Below are positions 40,300-49,234 of a stretch of DNA of 64,000 bases, piece by piece. The notes beneath the pieces are model-generated. The model saw only the letters and a list, made by a program, of their open reading frames with translations, ran no database searches and was not told the DNA's origin. The stretch covers positions 234,600-298,599 of the forward strand of contig CAWIIX010000021.1 of assembly GCA_963836195.1 (NCBI GenBank), in the 5' to 3' direction. Every line of letters starts with the position of its first letter. Positions within the stretch are counted from its first letter, which is position 1. A program made the translations under genes and the position numbers. The stretch is from Trebonia sp963836195 (GTDB lineage: Bacteria; Actinomycetota; Actinomycetes; Streptosporangiales; Streptosporangiaceae).

Positions 40300-40963
40300 G
40301 CTCGCAGACGCGCATACGCGCGAGGCGCTGGCGGCCGACCCCGGGGTGGTCGTGGGCTACCCGGTGTCGCGTGCCAGCGCCGCGCCGCTGGTCCTCGGGG
40401 CGGGCGCCAGGCTCCGCTCGGGAACCGTCCTGTACGACGGCTCGACGATCGGCCTCCGCCTGCAGACCGGGCATGGCGTCGTCATCAGGGAGGGCTGCGA
40501 GGTCGGCGACGACGTCTCGGTCTGGACCAACAGCGTCATCGACTACGACTGCCGCATCGGCGACCGGGTAAAAATCCACTGCAATTGCTACGTCGCGCAA
40601 TACAGCGAACTCGAAGACGACGTATTTCTCGCGCCCGGGGTGACGATAGCCAATGACCTCTACCCCGGGAACAGCCGCTCGGCCGAGCTGATGGCCGGCC
40701 CGAGGATTGGCGCCGGAGCGCAGATCGGCGTCAATGTAACCATCCTTCCGTTCGTGCGCATCGGAGCCGGGGCCCTCATCGGGGCCGGATCGGTGGTCGC
40801 GCGCGACATTCCGCCGGGGATGGTCGCCTTCGGCAATCCTGCCGTGCCGCGCCGCTGCGTCGCGGAACTGCCCGACATCGACGCCCGGGTGGTCATGGAC
40901 ACGATGTCGGCGAGCCCCTACCACCTGGCCGACGGTAACGCAGGGAAGGGGACCTCGTCGTGA
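40289..40963 (+). CDS. left-handed beta-helix acyltransferase (WbpD/WlbB-like)
   Basis: 224 residues. Hexapeptide-repeat N-acyltransferase with many [LIV]GxxxxI/V turns (VVIREGCEVGDDVSVW, IGDRVKIHCNCYVAQ, IGAGAQIGVNVTILPFVRIG, ALIGAGSVVARDIPPGMVAFGNPA). It should acetylate the amino sugar nucleotide made by the preceding enzymes. GTG 40289 overlaps the aminotransferase 3' end, and its stop overlaps the GTG of the next gene. A Ser/Thr-rich tail follows the helix. Confidence 0.88.
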   Translation: MSSELADAHTREALAADPGVVVGYPVSRASAAPLVLGAGARLRSGTVLYDGSTIGLRLQTGHGVVIREGCEVGDDVSVWTNSVIDYDCRIGDRVKIHCNCYVAQYSELEDDVFLAPGVTIANDLYPGNSRSAELMAGPRIGAGAQIGVNVTILPFVRIGAGALIGAGSVVARDIPPGMVAFGNPAVPRRCVAELPDIDARVVMDTMSASPYHLADGNAGKGTSS

Positions 40964-41631
40964 CTGACGTAGCCGCGAGGAGGGTGATGACCGTGTCACG
41001 CCTCCCGGAGGAGGCGGTGAGGAGGGCGCTCGACGTCACCATCGCCTCGGCGCTGTTCGTCGTCGCCGGACCCGTGCTGCTGTTCTTGTGCTGCCTGGTA
41101 CGGCTGACATCCGCTGGCCCGGCCTTCTTCCGGCAGGAGCGGGTTGGCCGCGATATGCGGCCCTTTACCATGCTCAAGCTGCGCAGCATGTACGTCGGCA
41201 ACGACGACCGGGCGCACCGCGAGTACGTCACCGGCATGCTCGCAGCGGAGAAGGAGGACGACTCCGCGCGCCACGGCGGTCTGTTCAAGCTGGTCGGCGA
41301 TCGGCGGATCACGCCGGTCGGCGCGTGGCTGCGCCGCACCAGCCTGGACGAGCTGCCGCAGCTGATCAACGTCCTGCGCGGCGAGATGTCGCTGGTGGGG
41401 CCGCGTCCGATGCTCGCCTGGGAAGCGGACCTGCTCGCGGAATCGTACCGGCCGCGGTTCACGGTGAAGCCCGGCATGACCGGCCTGTGGCAGATCAGCG
41501 GCCGCAGCCAGCTTTCCATGCGGGCGGCCCTTGAGCTTGACGTCGAGTACGTGCGGCGCCGCAACGTCGTCGTTGACCTCAGTATCCTCGCCCGGACGAT
41601 GCCGGCCCTCTTCCGCGGGGGCGCGAGCTAA
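40960..41631 (+). CDS. polyprenyl-phosphate phosphoglycosyltransferase (initiating sugar transferase)
   Basis: 223 residues. A monotopic phosphoglycosyltransferase of the WcaJ/PglC type: N-terminal membrane helix (IASALFVVAGPVLLFLCCLV), the basic block FFRQERVGRDMRPFTMLKLRSM, then RTSLDELPQLINVLRGEMSLVGPRP and KPGMTGLWQISGRS. The DE pair in LDELPQ is the catalytic dyad region. It loads the first sugar phosphate onto undecaprenyl phosphate, starting the repeat unit. GTG overlaps the preceding stop and the ATG of the flippase gene overlaps its stop. Confidence 0.93.
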   Translation: MTDVAARRVMTVSRLPEEAVRRALDVTIASALFVVAGPVLLFLCCLVRLTSAGPAFFRQERVGRDMRPFTMLKLRSMYVGNDDRAHREYVTGMLAAEKEDDSARHGGLFKLVGDRRITPVGAWLRRTSLDELPQLINVLRGEMSLVGPRPMLAWEADLLAESYRPRFTVKPGMTGLWQISGRSQLSMRAALELDVEYVRRRNVVVDLSILARTMPALFRGGAS

Positions 41632-44600
41632 TGACGCAAGGCGCCGCCAAGACCGCTGTCAAGCCCTTCGACGGCGATTTCGACCTGACCACGCCGGAAG
41701 GCGCGATCGGCGACTCCCTCTCGGTCGCCGTATGGACCCTGGTCAGCCGGGTCACCGGGGTCCTGCGCGGCATCACGGTCGCGGCGGTGCTTGGCGCGAC
41801 GTACTTGGCCAACACTTACCAGTTCACCAACTCCCTGCCGAATCTCGTGTTTTACGGCCTGCTGGCCGGGTCGATGTTCTCGTCCCTCCTCGTGCCCGCT
41901 CTCGTCGGCCACATCGACTCCGGGGACAGGGCCGCGGCCGCCCGCACCGCGGGCGGCCTGTTCGGGATGGCGTTGCTGGGCATGCTGGCGATCGTCCCGC
42001 TGATGGCGGTCGCGACCCCCTGGCTGCTCAGGTTCGGCTCGGTTGGCGCCGCTGACGGTACGGCGGCGGGCAGTCAGGCGCACATTGGCGCGGTGCTGGT
42101 GCTGCTTTTGCTGCCGCAGGTACCGCTGTACGCAATCGTGGGCACGGCCACGGCGGTCCAGAACGCTTACCGCCGGTTCGCGCTGCCGTCAGCCGCACCC
42201 GCGCTGGAAAACCTGGGCACGATCGCCGTCCTCGGCGTCGTGGCATTCCTCTATGCCCATGTCGCGACCGAGCAGAGACCCTCGCCCGGCCTGCTGCTCC
42301 TACTCGGCCTTGGCACCACCGGCGCCGTCCTGCTGCACGCCTCCGTGCAGTGGTGGGGCGCCAAACGGGTTGGCATCGTCCTTGTGCCGAGAGCCGGCTG
42401 GCGCGATCCTCAGGTGCGGGAAACGCTTCGCCGGTCGGTGCCCGCGCTGGCCCAGGCTGCACTGGAGGCGCTGCTGCTAGCGGCGCTGCTGCTGGCCGCC
42501 GACCGCGTGCCCGGCGGCGTGGTGGCCTTCCAGCTGGCGACGAACTTTTACTTCCTGCCGGTCGCGCTGGCGGCGTCGCCGGTCGCGCTTTCGCTTGTGC
42601 CGAGGCTGTCACGCATGATCGGTCCCGGCCAAGCCGGGCTGTTCCGTGACACCTACCTCAACGGTCTCGCGTTCGCCTGCTTCTTCGCCGTCCCCGCGGC
42701 GACCGCCTACGCCGTCCTCTCCCAGCCGGTGGCCGGCGCGATCGGCTTTGGCGCTTTCGGCGCGACCGACGGCCGTGACCTTATCGCGGCCGCGCTGCGG
42801 GGCCTCGGGCCGGCGATCATCGGCGAGACGCTGTTCCTGGTGAGCACCTACGCGTGCTACGCGCGAAAGGACACTAGCCGCCCGCTGCGCGCGATGATCA
42901 TTCAGGTGACCGTGTGCGCGGGCGGGATCGCCGTCGCCGAGCAGTTCCGCGGTACCGACTTGCTCACCGGGCTCGGCCTCGCCATGTCGGCCGGCAGCGT
43001 GGCCGGGGCGCTGTACCTCGTGCGCAGCCTGCGGCGGCAGCTGCCGCGCGGCGGGGAGCAGACGTTGCTGCCATTCCGGCAGACCGTCATCGCCTCGGCG
43101 ATCATGGCCGTGCCGGCCTGGGCGATCGGGAGCGCCCTGGCCGACCGCCTGACGAGCGCACCGGGCCGCGTCGCCACGGTGCTGGTGGTCAGCCTGGCGG
43201 GAGCCGCCATCTATTTCGCCGCCCAGGCGGCCATGGGAGCCGAGCAGATGGAATGGCTCACCGGAGCGCTGCGCGACCGCAGGCGCTCGCTGACCGAGCA
43301 CGTGCCCGGGCTGTCCCGGGTCGGGCCGCAGCTGGCCAGGGTCGTCGGGGCCGCAGGCCAAGTCGGCCGGCGACGGCAGCTCGACGCCGTCCTGCTGCTC
43401 GTCATCGCCGGGATCGGAGCACTGGCGGGCATCAAGCTCAAGTACGCCCTGGGCGCCGCGCTCGTGATCCTCATCGTCGGATGGGCCATGGCCCGGCCAG
43501 CCATCGCCGCGTACCTGCTCATCTTCCTCACCCCGCTTGTCGTCGGCGTCAACGCGGGCTCGGTAGTACCGCTGCTGCGGCCGAACGAAGCGCTCATGGT
43601 CCTGCTTGGCGCTGGCATAGGGCTGCGCTGGCTGGCTGGGCTGCGCAGCGGCGAGACCGGGTGGCCGCGCCTGGACCGCGTCGACGTCGCCCTGATCGCG
43701 CTCGGGGTCACCAGTTCCGTGGTGCCGCTGGCGATGATGCTCGTCCGGCAGCGCCCGATCGGGAGCGAAGATCTCCTCTACTGCATCGTGATATGGAAGC
43801 TGCTCGCCGAGTACGTCATCGTCAGGTCGGTGATAAAGACGCGTGAGCAGGCGATGAGATGCCTATGGCTGTCGATGGCGGCGGCGGCGATCGTCGGCGT
43901 CATCGGCATCGCGCAGTCGATCGGCGTTCCCGGGGTCCCCGGGCTGGTCGCGAAGTACACCTCGACGTCGAGTGCGGAAGGCATGGTGTCGATCGGCCGG
44001 GGCAGCTCCCTGCTCGGGCTGCCCTCCGCGACAGCGGACCTGGCGATTCTCAACCTCGGGATCGCGGTCGCGATGATCGCGCGCGGTCACCCGCGCCGCC
44101 TGCTGCTCGGGGGCCTTGGCGTCCTCTTCGCAATCACCGTTGTCGCCGCAGCGGAATTCGCGACCGTGATCGGCTTGATCCTGGCCGTAATCGTGCTCAT
44201 GGTATTGACCAGATCGGGTCGGCTCGCCATCTACATGGCCCCGGTGGGTCTCCTCGGCGGGGTGCTGCTGTGGCCCGTGATCGAGATGCGGCTCAGCGGC
44301 TTCCATTCCACGGCCGGCCTCCCGCTCAGCTGGGTCGACCGGCTCTACAACCTGCGGAACTACTTCTGGCCGGTGCTGTTTTCTGATCACAACTGGATAT
44401 TGGGGGTGCAGCCCTCTCCTCGCATTGCCACGTCAAGCAAGGCGGAAGGCTTCATCTGGATCGAGAGCGGCTATACCTGGCTGCTCTGGGGCGGCGGGAT
44501 CCCGCTGCTCGTCAGCTACCTCGCATTCGCTGCCGCCGTGATCAAGAAGAGCCTGGCCTACGCGCGGCGAGCCGATGCGACCGGGATTGTGGCCACCGCG

Positions 44601-44795
44601 ATGGTGGCGGCCATGTGCTCTCAGGTAGTGCTCATGGTTTTCGACCCGCACCTAACATTCCGCGGCTCCGGCGACGCGCTCTTCCTGTTGCTTGGCCTGA
44701 TTCGTAAGCTCCCCGCGCGGCGGACTCCCTCCGCCGCCGGCGCAACTTCCCGCGCGGCGGTCACCGTCGCTCCACCCCAGAGGGTCTTCGCATGA
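41631..44795 (+). CDS. MurJ/Wzx-type flippase fused to Wzy/O-antigen-ligase-like polymerase
   Basis: 1054 residues in one uninterrupted frame. Residues about 20-535 form a MviN/MurJ-type flippase (VSRVTGVLRGITVAAVLG, YQFTNSLPNLVFYGLLAG, LVPRLSRM). A basic linker (about 540-582) leads to a second polytopic half (583-1030) with the layout of a Wzy/WaaL-type polymerase: many helices, then a large loop (LSWVDRLYNLRNYFWPVLF, WIESGYTWLLWGGG) before the last helices. It would flip lipid-linked repeat units and polymerise them. These activities are normally separate proteins. ATG overlaps the stop of the initiating transferase, and its stop overlaps the chain-length gene. Confidence 0.88.
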   Translation: MTQGAAKTAVKPFDGDFDLTTPEGAIGDSLSVAVWTLVSRVTGVLRGITVAAVLGATYLANTYQFTNSLPNLVFYGLLAGSMFSSLLVPALVGHIDSGDRAAAARTAGGLFGMALLGMLAIVPLMAVATPWLLRFGSVGAADGTAAGSQAHIGAVLVLLLLPQVPLYAIVGTATAVQNAYRRFALPSAAPALENLGTIAVLGVVAFLYAHVATEQRPSPGLLLLLGLGTTGAVLLHASVQWWGAKRVGIVLVPRAGWRDPQVRETLRRSVPALAQAALEALLLAALLLAADRVPGGVVAFQLATNFYFLPVALAASPVALSLVPRLSRMIGPGQAGLFRDTYLNGLAFACFFAVPAATAYAVLSQPVAGAIGFGAFGATDGRDLIAAALRGLGPAIIGETLFLVSTYACYARKDTSRPLRAMIIQVTVCAGGIAVAEQFRGTDLLTGLGLAMSAGSVAGALYLVRSLRRQLPRGGEQTLLPFRQTVIASAIMAVPAWAIGSALADRLTSAPGRVATVLVVSLAGAAIYFAAQAAMGAEQMEWLTGALRDRRRSLTEHVPGLSRVGPQLARVVGAAGQVGRRRQLDAVLLLVIAGIGALAGIKLKYALGAALVILIVGWAMARPAIAAYLLIFLTPLVVGVNAGSVVPLLRPNEALMVLLGAGIGLRWLAGLRSGETGWPRLDRVDVALIALGVTSSVVPLAMMLVRQRPIGSEDLLYCIVIWKLLAEYVIVRSVIKTREQAMRCLWLSMAAAAIVGVIGIAQSIGVPGVPGLVAKYTSTSSAEGMVSIGRGSSLLGLPSATADLAILNLGIAVAMIARGHPRRLLLGGLGVLFAITVVAAAEFATVIGLILAVIVLMVLTRSGRLAIYMAPVGLLGGVLLWPVIEMRLSGFHSTAGLPLSWVDRLYNLRNYFWPVLFSDHNWILGVQPSPRIATSSKAEGFIWIESGYTWLLWGGGIPLLVSYLAFAAAVIKKSLAYARRADATGIVATAMVAAMCSQVVLMVFDPHLTFRGSGDALFLLLGLIRKLPARRTPSAAGATSRAAVTVAPPQRVFA

Positions 44796-46273
44796 GATTG
44801 CTCCGTAAGCACATGATTTGGCTGGTGCTCGCCGTGGTTGCGGGCATGGCCGGCGCGTTCCTGATCCACCACAGCGTCGCACCGCGCTACGTCTCGACCG
44901 CCGAAGTCGACGTCGAGCCGAACCTCCCCGCTCTCGTCATCCCGTATACGCCGAACATGGTGACCGAGCAGGACGTCGCCATCTCGGGGGTCGTCCTCGA
45001 CAATGCCGCCAGCGCACTCGGCATCACGTCGACGGCGCTGCAGAAGGATCTGACGGCAGTCGTGTCCGGCACCAACGCAACCGGTGGCACCGCCAATGTC
45101 CTGTCGATCAGCTGCTCGATGCCGACGGCGGTCGGCGCTCAGCGCTGCGCGGCGGCCGCGGCGAACGCGTACATGGCCTATCGGAACGACGTCAACGCCC
45201 CGGCGAAAGCACGGACGCACGACCCCATGATCGTCACCCTGGTCACACCGGCAACGCTGCCTACGACGTCGGCCGGAGTGAGCCTGAAGGTCCTGCTGCC
45301 TATCGGCGCGATCCTGGGGTTGCTGCTGGGCATCGGGGCCATCTTCGTCCGCGATCATGCCGATCATCGGGTGCGCGACGCCGCGGATCTGGAGGGCTTC
45401 CTGGAAGCGCCGGTCCTGGCCGTGATCCCGCGCGCCCAGCACTCGGGGAACGTTTTTATCAAGCAACCGCTCTCCGCGACGGCTGAGTCCTACCGCTACC
45501 TCAGGGAAAATCTCAATTCACTGATCGCTTCGGTCCCAGGTGGCGGGGCGGTGCTGCTCGTCACGGGCGCGAAGGCCGACGACGGGTGCACGAGCGTCGC
45601 CGCCAACCTGGCAGCAGCCCTAGCCGAGTCGGGCGCGAGAGTCCTGCTCGTCGACGCCGACCTGTCGCACCTGTCGCTTGGCACGGTATTCGACGCAGGC
45701 CGGAGGCCGGGCTGGAGCGATCTGCTGGCCCGGCGGGCCTCGGTCGACGAGGTGGCGATCCCGGTCGCCGGCGTGACCGGGCTCAAGCTCGTGACCGCGG
45801 GGGATGTGACCATCAAGCCAGTCGAGCTGCACCGGGACGCAAGGCTGGCCCAGGCCTTCGCTGACATGCGGGCTCAGGCGGACGTCATTGTCGTCGACAG
45901 CGCCCCGGTACTCGAGGCTTCCCACACGATCGCACTGGCCCGCGAGAGCGACATCGTGATCATCGTGGCAGATGTGCGGCGCACCATTCGCGAAGACGTC
46001 AGCGCGGCCGTCCAGCAGGTCCGGGCGACCGGGCCGCAGGTCATCATCGGCGCCCTGAACGGGGTGACCTCGCCCGTCACTGGCCGGGCACGTCCCACTC
46101 CGGTGCCTGGGGGGTCGGTCTCCCCCGCGGCCGAGGTACCCGCGATCTTGGCCAGCGCGGTACCGCCGCGTGGTCCGAACGGGCATCGCCAGGAGTCGTT
46201 CGGCGTTGCGCACGTTCCCGCGCCTGGGCCAGGCGACGCGGAAACCGGCAGCGGCGAAGGCTCTAGTTCGTGA
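44792..46273 (+). CDS. Wzz/Wzc-like chain-length protein with degenerate BY-kinase domain
   Basis: 493 residues. Two membrane helices (about 8-27 and 165-186) flank an extracytoplasmic Wzz-type domain, followed by a cytoplasmic P-loop domain. The Walker A loop is GAKADDGCTS (259-268), with Cys 266 where the essential Lys of GEGK(S/T) belongs. Walker A' VLLVDAD (284-290) and Walker B VIVVDSAP remain. The C-terminus is Pro/Gly/Ser-rich with no tyrosine cluster. Kinase activity is therefore unlikely; a structural role in chain-length control is more probable. ATG overlaps the preceding stop. Confidence 0.87.
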   Translation: MRLLRKHMIWLVLAVVAGMAGAFLIHHSVAPRYVSTAEVDVEPNLPALVIPYTPNMVTEQDVAISGVVLDNAASALGITSTALQKDLTAVVSGTNATGGTANVLSISCSMPTAVGAQRCAAAAANAYMAYRNDVNAPAKARTHDPMIVTLVTPATLPTTSAGVSLKVLLPIGAILGLLLGIGAIFVRDHADHRVRDAADLEGFLEAPVLAVIPRAQHSGNVFIKQPLSATAESYRYLRENLNSLIASVPGGGAVLLVTGAKADDGCTSVAANLAAALAESGARVLLVDADLSHLSLGTVFDAGRRPGWSDLLARRASVDEVAIPVAGVTGLKLVTAGDVTIKPVELHRDARLAQAFADMRAQADVIVVDSAPVLEASHTIALARESDIVIIVADVRRTIREDVSAAVQQVRATGPQVIIGALNGVTSPVTGRARPTPVPGGSVSPAAEVPAILASAVPPRGPNGHRQESFGVAHVPAPGPGDAETGSGEGSSS

Positions 46274-46307
46274 CAACAGGCAGACTGGATTAAGCGAGGG
46301 AGTCATA

Positions 46308-47549
46308 GTGCGATCGCAAACGCGGCGCCGGGCCTGCATCGTCCGTCAGAACGACATTTATGACGGGGAGATGCAGCGTGAGGCGGAGGCCCTGGCCAGC
46401 GCCGGATTCGACGTTGAGGTGCTATGCCTACGCGCGCCCGGCGCTCCGCGGTGCGCGGCCGTGAACGGCGTGCAGGTCGTCCGCCTGCCAGTGACTCGCG
46501 GCCGTGGCGGCAGCGCGAGCAAGGCACTCGCCTACGCCCGTTTCTTCCTGCTGACGGCCGGGCACCTGGCGGTCAGGCACATTCGCCGGCCGTACGCGGT
46601 TGTCCAGGTGTGCTCGATGCCGGACTTCCTGGTGTTCGCCGCGCTGGTGCCCAGGCTCCTCGGGAGCAAGGTCGTCGCGAAGATGCAGGAGCCAACGCCG
46701 GAACTGGCCACCACCATTTTCGGGCCGACCCCGTTGACCGGAGTGCTCGCCCGCATCGAGCAATGGGCCATCGGGTTTGCGCACCACACGGTGACGGTGT
46801 CTGATCAGCTCAAGCAACGGTTCGTCGAGCGAGGGGCCGTGGCCGAGCGCATTACCGTGGTGCTGAATTGCGCAGATCCGCAGGCAATGCGCCCCGGTCA
46901 GTCGTCGCATCCGTCGGCCCGGGTTGAACCAGGATTCGTCGTTCTCTGCCACGGCACGATCGAGGACCGGTACGGGCAGGACACCATCATCGACGCCGTC
47001 GGCCTTTTGCGCGACGAGATGCCTGACCTGCAGGTCGTGATAACCGGGCGTGGGTCCGGGGTCGAGAAGATGATGCGCGCCATCACTGACCGGGGGCTGC
47101 AGGATGTCGTGCGGTTCGAGGGATGGGTGAGCCTGGACCGGCTCAGGGAGATTCTCTGCTCGGCGGATGTCGGCGTCGTCGCGCAGAAATCGTCGCCATA
47201 CTCGCATCTTGTCCACACGAATAAGATGGTGGACTACTGGATTTTCGGCCTGCCGGTGATCGCGAGCAGGCTCAGAGCCGTCTCGGAGCTCTACGACGCC
47301 GATTTCATCGAATATTTCGAGCCGGGAGACGAGGCCGGGCTCGCCGCGGCCATTCGGAAGCTGCGAGCAGATCCCGAGCGTCGCGCGGAACTGGCGGAGA
47401 ACGGGAAGCTCGCGCAGAGCAGGAACGGCTGGACCGCTCAGCGTGTCTCCTATCTGGAGGTCTTCGAGGACCTGCTCGGGAACGTCATCACCGCGGATCT
47501 GCTGGACCGGCCGCAACCTGTCAGCGTTGCGGAGACCGCGCATGAATAG
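46308..47549 (+). CDS. GT4 family glycosyltransferase
   Basis: 413 residues. GT-B fold with an N-terminal acceptor domain (RQNDIYDGEMQREAEALASAGFDVEVLCL) and a C-terminal nucleotide-sugar domain with FVVLCHGTIEDRYGQD, TGRGSGVEKM and an E-containing segment near SPYSHLVHTNKMVDYWIFGLPVIAS. Likely adds a sugar to the lipid-linked repeat unit at the inner membrane face. GTG 46308 is chosen because GGGAG stands about 6 bases upstream. The stop overlaps the ATG of the FkbM gene (ATGAATAG). Confidence 0.88.
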   Translation: MRSQTRRRACIVRQNDIYDGEMQREAEALASAGFDVEVLCLRAPGAPRCAAVNGVQVVRLPVTRGRGGSASKALAYARFFLLTAGHLAVRHIRRPYAVVQVCSMPDFLVFAALVPRLLGSKVVAKMQEPTPELATTIFGPTPLTGVLARIEQWAIGFAHHTVTVSDQLKQRFVERGAVAERITVVLNCADPQAMRPGQSSHPSARVEPGFVVLCHGTIEDRYGQDTIIDAVGLLRDEMPDLQVVITGRGSGVEKMMRAITDRGLQDVVRFEGWVSLDRLREILCSADVGVVAQKSSPYSHLVHTNKMVDYWIFGLPVIASRLRAVSELYDADFIEYFEPGDEAGLAAAIRKLRADPERRAELAENGKLAQSRNGWTAQRVSYLEVFEDLLGNVITADLLDRPQPVSVAETAHE

Positions 47550-48354
47550 GCTCGAGCGGATGGTAGACGAGGTCGATCCCGGCCTCAGCGCCCGCATGCG
47601 CGCGCTGAAGATGCGCCTGCACCACGACGTCTGCCGACGCCTGATCCAGGCGATGATGGGCGCGACCGAGGTGGGCGTGGATGTCGGTGCCAACCGCGGC
47701 GTCTACACCTACTTGATGTCCACCAAGGTCGGAGCCCAGGGGCGGGTCCACGCGGTGGAGCCGTTTCCCGCAAACGGCGCGCGGCTGCGGACCATCGCGG
47801 GCCGGCGCCGCAACATCACGGTGCACGCGGTGGCGGCATCCGACCACTCGGGCGACGGGGAGCTGCGGATTCCGGTGCATGACGGTCACTCCATCGACGC
47901 CTTGGCCAGCCTGAGGCCGGACCAGGGCGGGCACCAGGAGACAGGCCGCCAGGACAGCTGCGTTGTCCAGTTGCGCACGCTCGACGAGCTACTGGAGGGG
48001 GAGCGCAGGGTCTCATTCCTGAAATGCGATGTCGAGGGTCACGAACAGCAGGTTTTCGAGGGCGCGGCCGGCATTCTCGACCGCGATCGCCCGGTTGTCT
48101 TCGCCGAGGTTGAGGCGCGGCACCGGGAGGATCCGATCGAGAACACTTTCGCGTTCTTCGACGCGGCGGGGTACCGCGGCTGGTTCGTGGCGGGGAGCGA
48201 GCTGCGTCCGCTTCGAGAGTTCGACGTCGCCCGGGACCAACTCGGCTTCCTCGACGGGCGGTTTATCCCTTACATGATGCCCGATGGCTATGTCCACGAT
48301 TTCCTCTTCTGCCCCCCCGGAATCGCGCCGCCGACTCGGCTGGAGGGCAGCTAA
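47542..48354 (+). CDS. FkbM family methyltransferase
   Basis: 270 residues. SAM-binding motif GVDVGANRGVYTYLM, acidic VHAVEPFPAN, and the FkbM signature FLKCDVEGHEQQVFEGA. FkbM enzymes O-methylate sugars or polyketides; in this cluster a sugar hydroxyl of the repeat unit is the likely target. ATG overlaps the preceding glycosyltransferase, indicating translational coupling. The decarboxylase-like gene follows after 4 bases. Confidence 0.9.
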   Translation: MNRLERMVDEVDPGLSARMRALKMRLHHDVCRRLIQAMMGATEVGVDVGANRGVYTYLMSTKVGAQGRVHAVEPFPANGARLRTIAGRRRNITVHAVAASDHSGDGELRIPVHDGHSIDALASLRPDQGGHQETGRQDSCVVQLRTLDELLEGERRVSFLKCDVEGHEQQVFEGAAGILDRDRPVVFAEVEARHREDPIENTFAFFDAAGYRGWFVAGSELRPLREFDVARDQLGFLDGRFIPYMMPDGYVHDFLFCPPGIAPPTRLEGS

Positions 48355-48358
48355 GCGC

Positions 48359-49234
48359 ATGCCTGGCTACATTATCGTTGGCACAGTACTGGCCGTGATT
48401 CCCGCGCTCGCGCTGGCATGGAAATGGCAGCTCGGCATCGTCCGAGCCGGAGTTTGCATTCTGGCCCAATCGATGGTGACCGCGCTCGTGCTCAGCGCGG
48501 TGAACCCGCTGGCCCACTTCACCACCGTGACCGGGACGCTGGCGATGTGGGGAGTCACCGTCACAGCGGCGGTCGGCTGGCTGCTCGCCATCTTCTTCAG
48601 GGACCCGGAACGGGCCGCCCCTGACCGGACCGACGTCATCGTCAGCCCGGCCGATGGCCGGGTGATCTACCTGAAGCTCGTGCCGCCGGGCGAGCTTCCG
48701 GTGGCCGTCAAGAAGGGACACCCCAGCCTGCTGCGCGAGTTGCACGGTAACGCGCTGTGCGACAACGGCGCGGTCGCCATCGGCATCTCCATGAACCTGG
48801 CGGATGTGCACGTCAACCGGGCGCCCATCGCAGGCCGCGTGCGCCTCGTCGAGCGGGTGCATGGCACCTTCGGGTCTCTCAGGAACCCAGAGATGGCTGC
48901 CTCCAACGAACGGGTGACGACCGTTATCGGAACCGACGACCTGCAGATCGCCATGGTGCAGATCGCCTCAAGGCTCGTCCGCCGGATCGTCATGTTCGTG
49001 TCAGAAGGCGAAGAGCTGCGGCTTGGCCAGAGGGTCGGGGCCATTCGGTTCGGCTCACAGGTTGACCTGCTCCTTCCGCTGGGGAAAGACATCAGGCTCG
49101 CCGTCGACGTGGGCGACCGAGTGGTAGCAGGGCGCACGATCGTCGGCGTGGTGGCGAAGACGGCGGCTCTACCCGAGACATTCGCCCGCGCTGCCGCTGA
49201 TGCGAAGACTCCGGCCAGACAGCGGCGGCACTAG
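48359..49234 (+). CDS. phosphatidylserine decarboxylase-like proenzyme in the EPS cluster
   Basis: 291 residues. N-terminal membrane helices (about 3-22, 33-50 and 58-80), then a PSD core: FFRDPER, VIVSPADGRV, MNLADVHVNRAP with the catalytic-type His (H151), and RFGSQVDLLLP, where G232-S233 is the expected self-cleavage site creating the pyruvoyl group. Known PSDs make phosphatidylethanolamine. Here it could supply phosphoethanolamine for polymer or lipid decoration (inference). ATG 48359 was chosen because GGAGGG lies about 10 bases upstream; an in-frame ATG at 48284 would overlap FkbM. Confidence 0.85.
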   Translation: MPGYIIVGTVLAVIPALALAWKWQLGIVRAGVCILAQSMVTALVLSAVNPLAHFTTVTGTLAMWGVTVTAAVGWLLAIFFRDPERAAPDRTDVIVSPADGRVIYLKLVPPGELPVAVKKGHPSLLRELHGNALCDNGAVAIGISMNLADVHVNRAPIAGRVRLVERVHGTFGSLRNPEMAASNERVTTVIGTDDLQIAMVQIASRLVRRIVMFVSEGEELRLGQRVGAIRFGSQVDLLLPLGKDIRLAVDVGDRVVAGRTIVGVVAKTAALPETFARAAADAKTPARQRRH

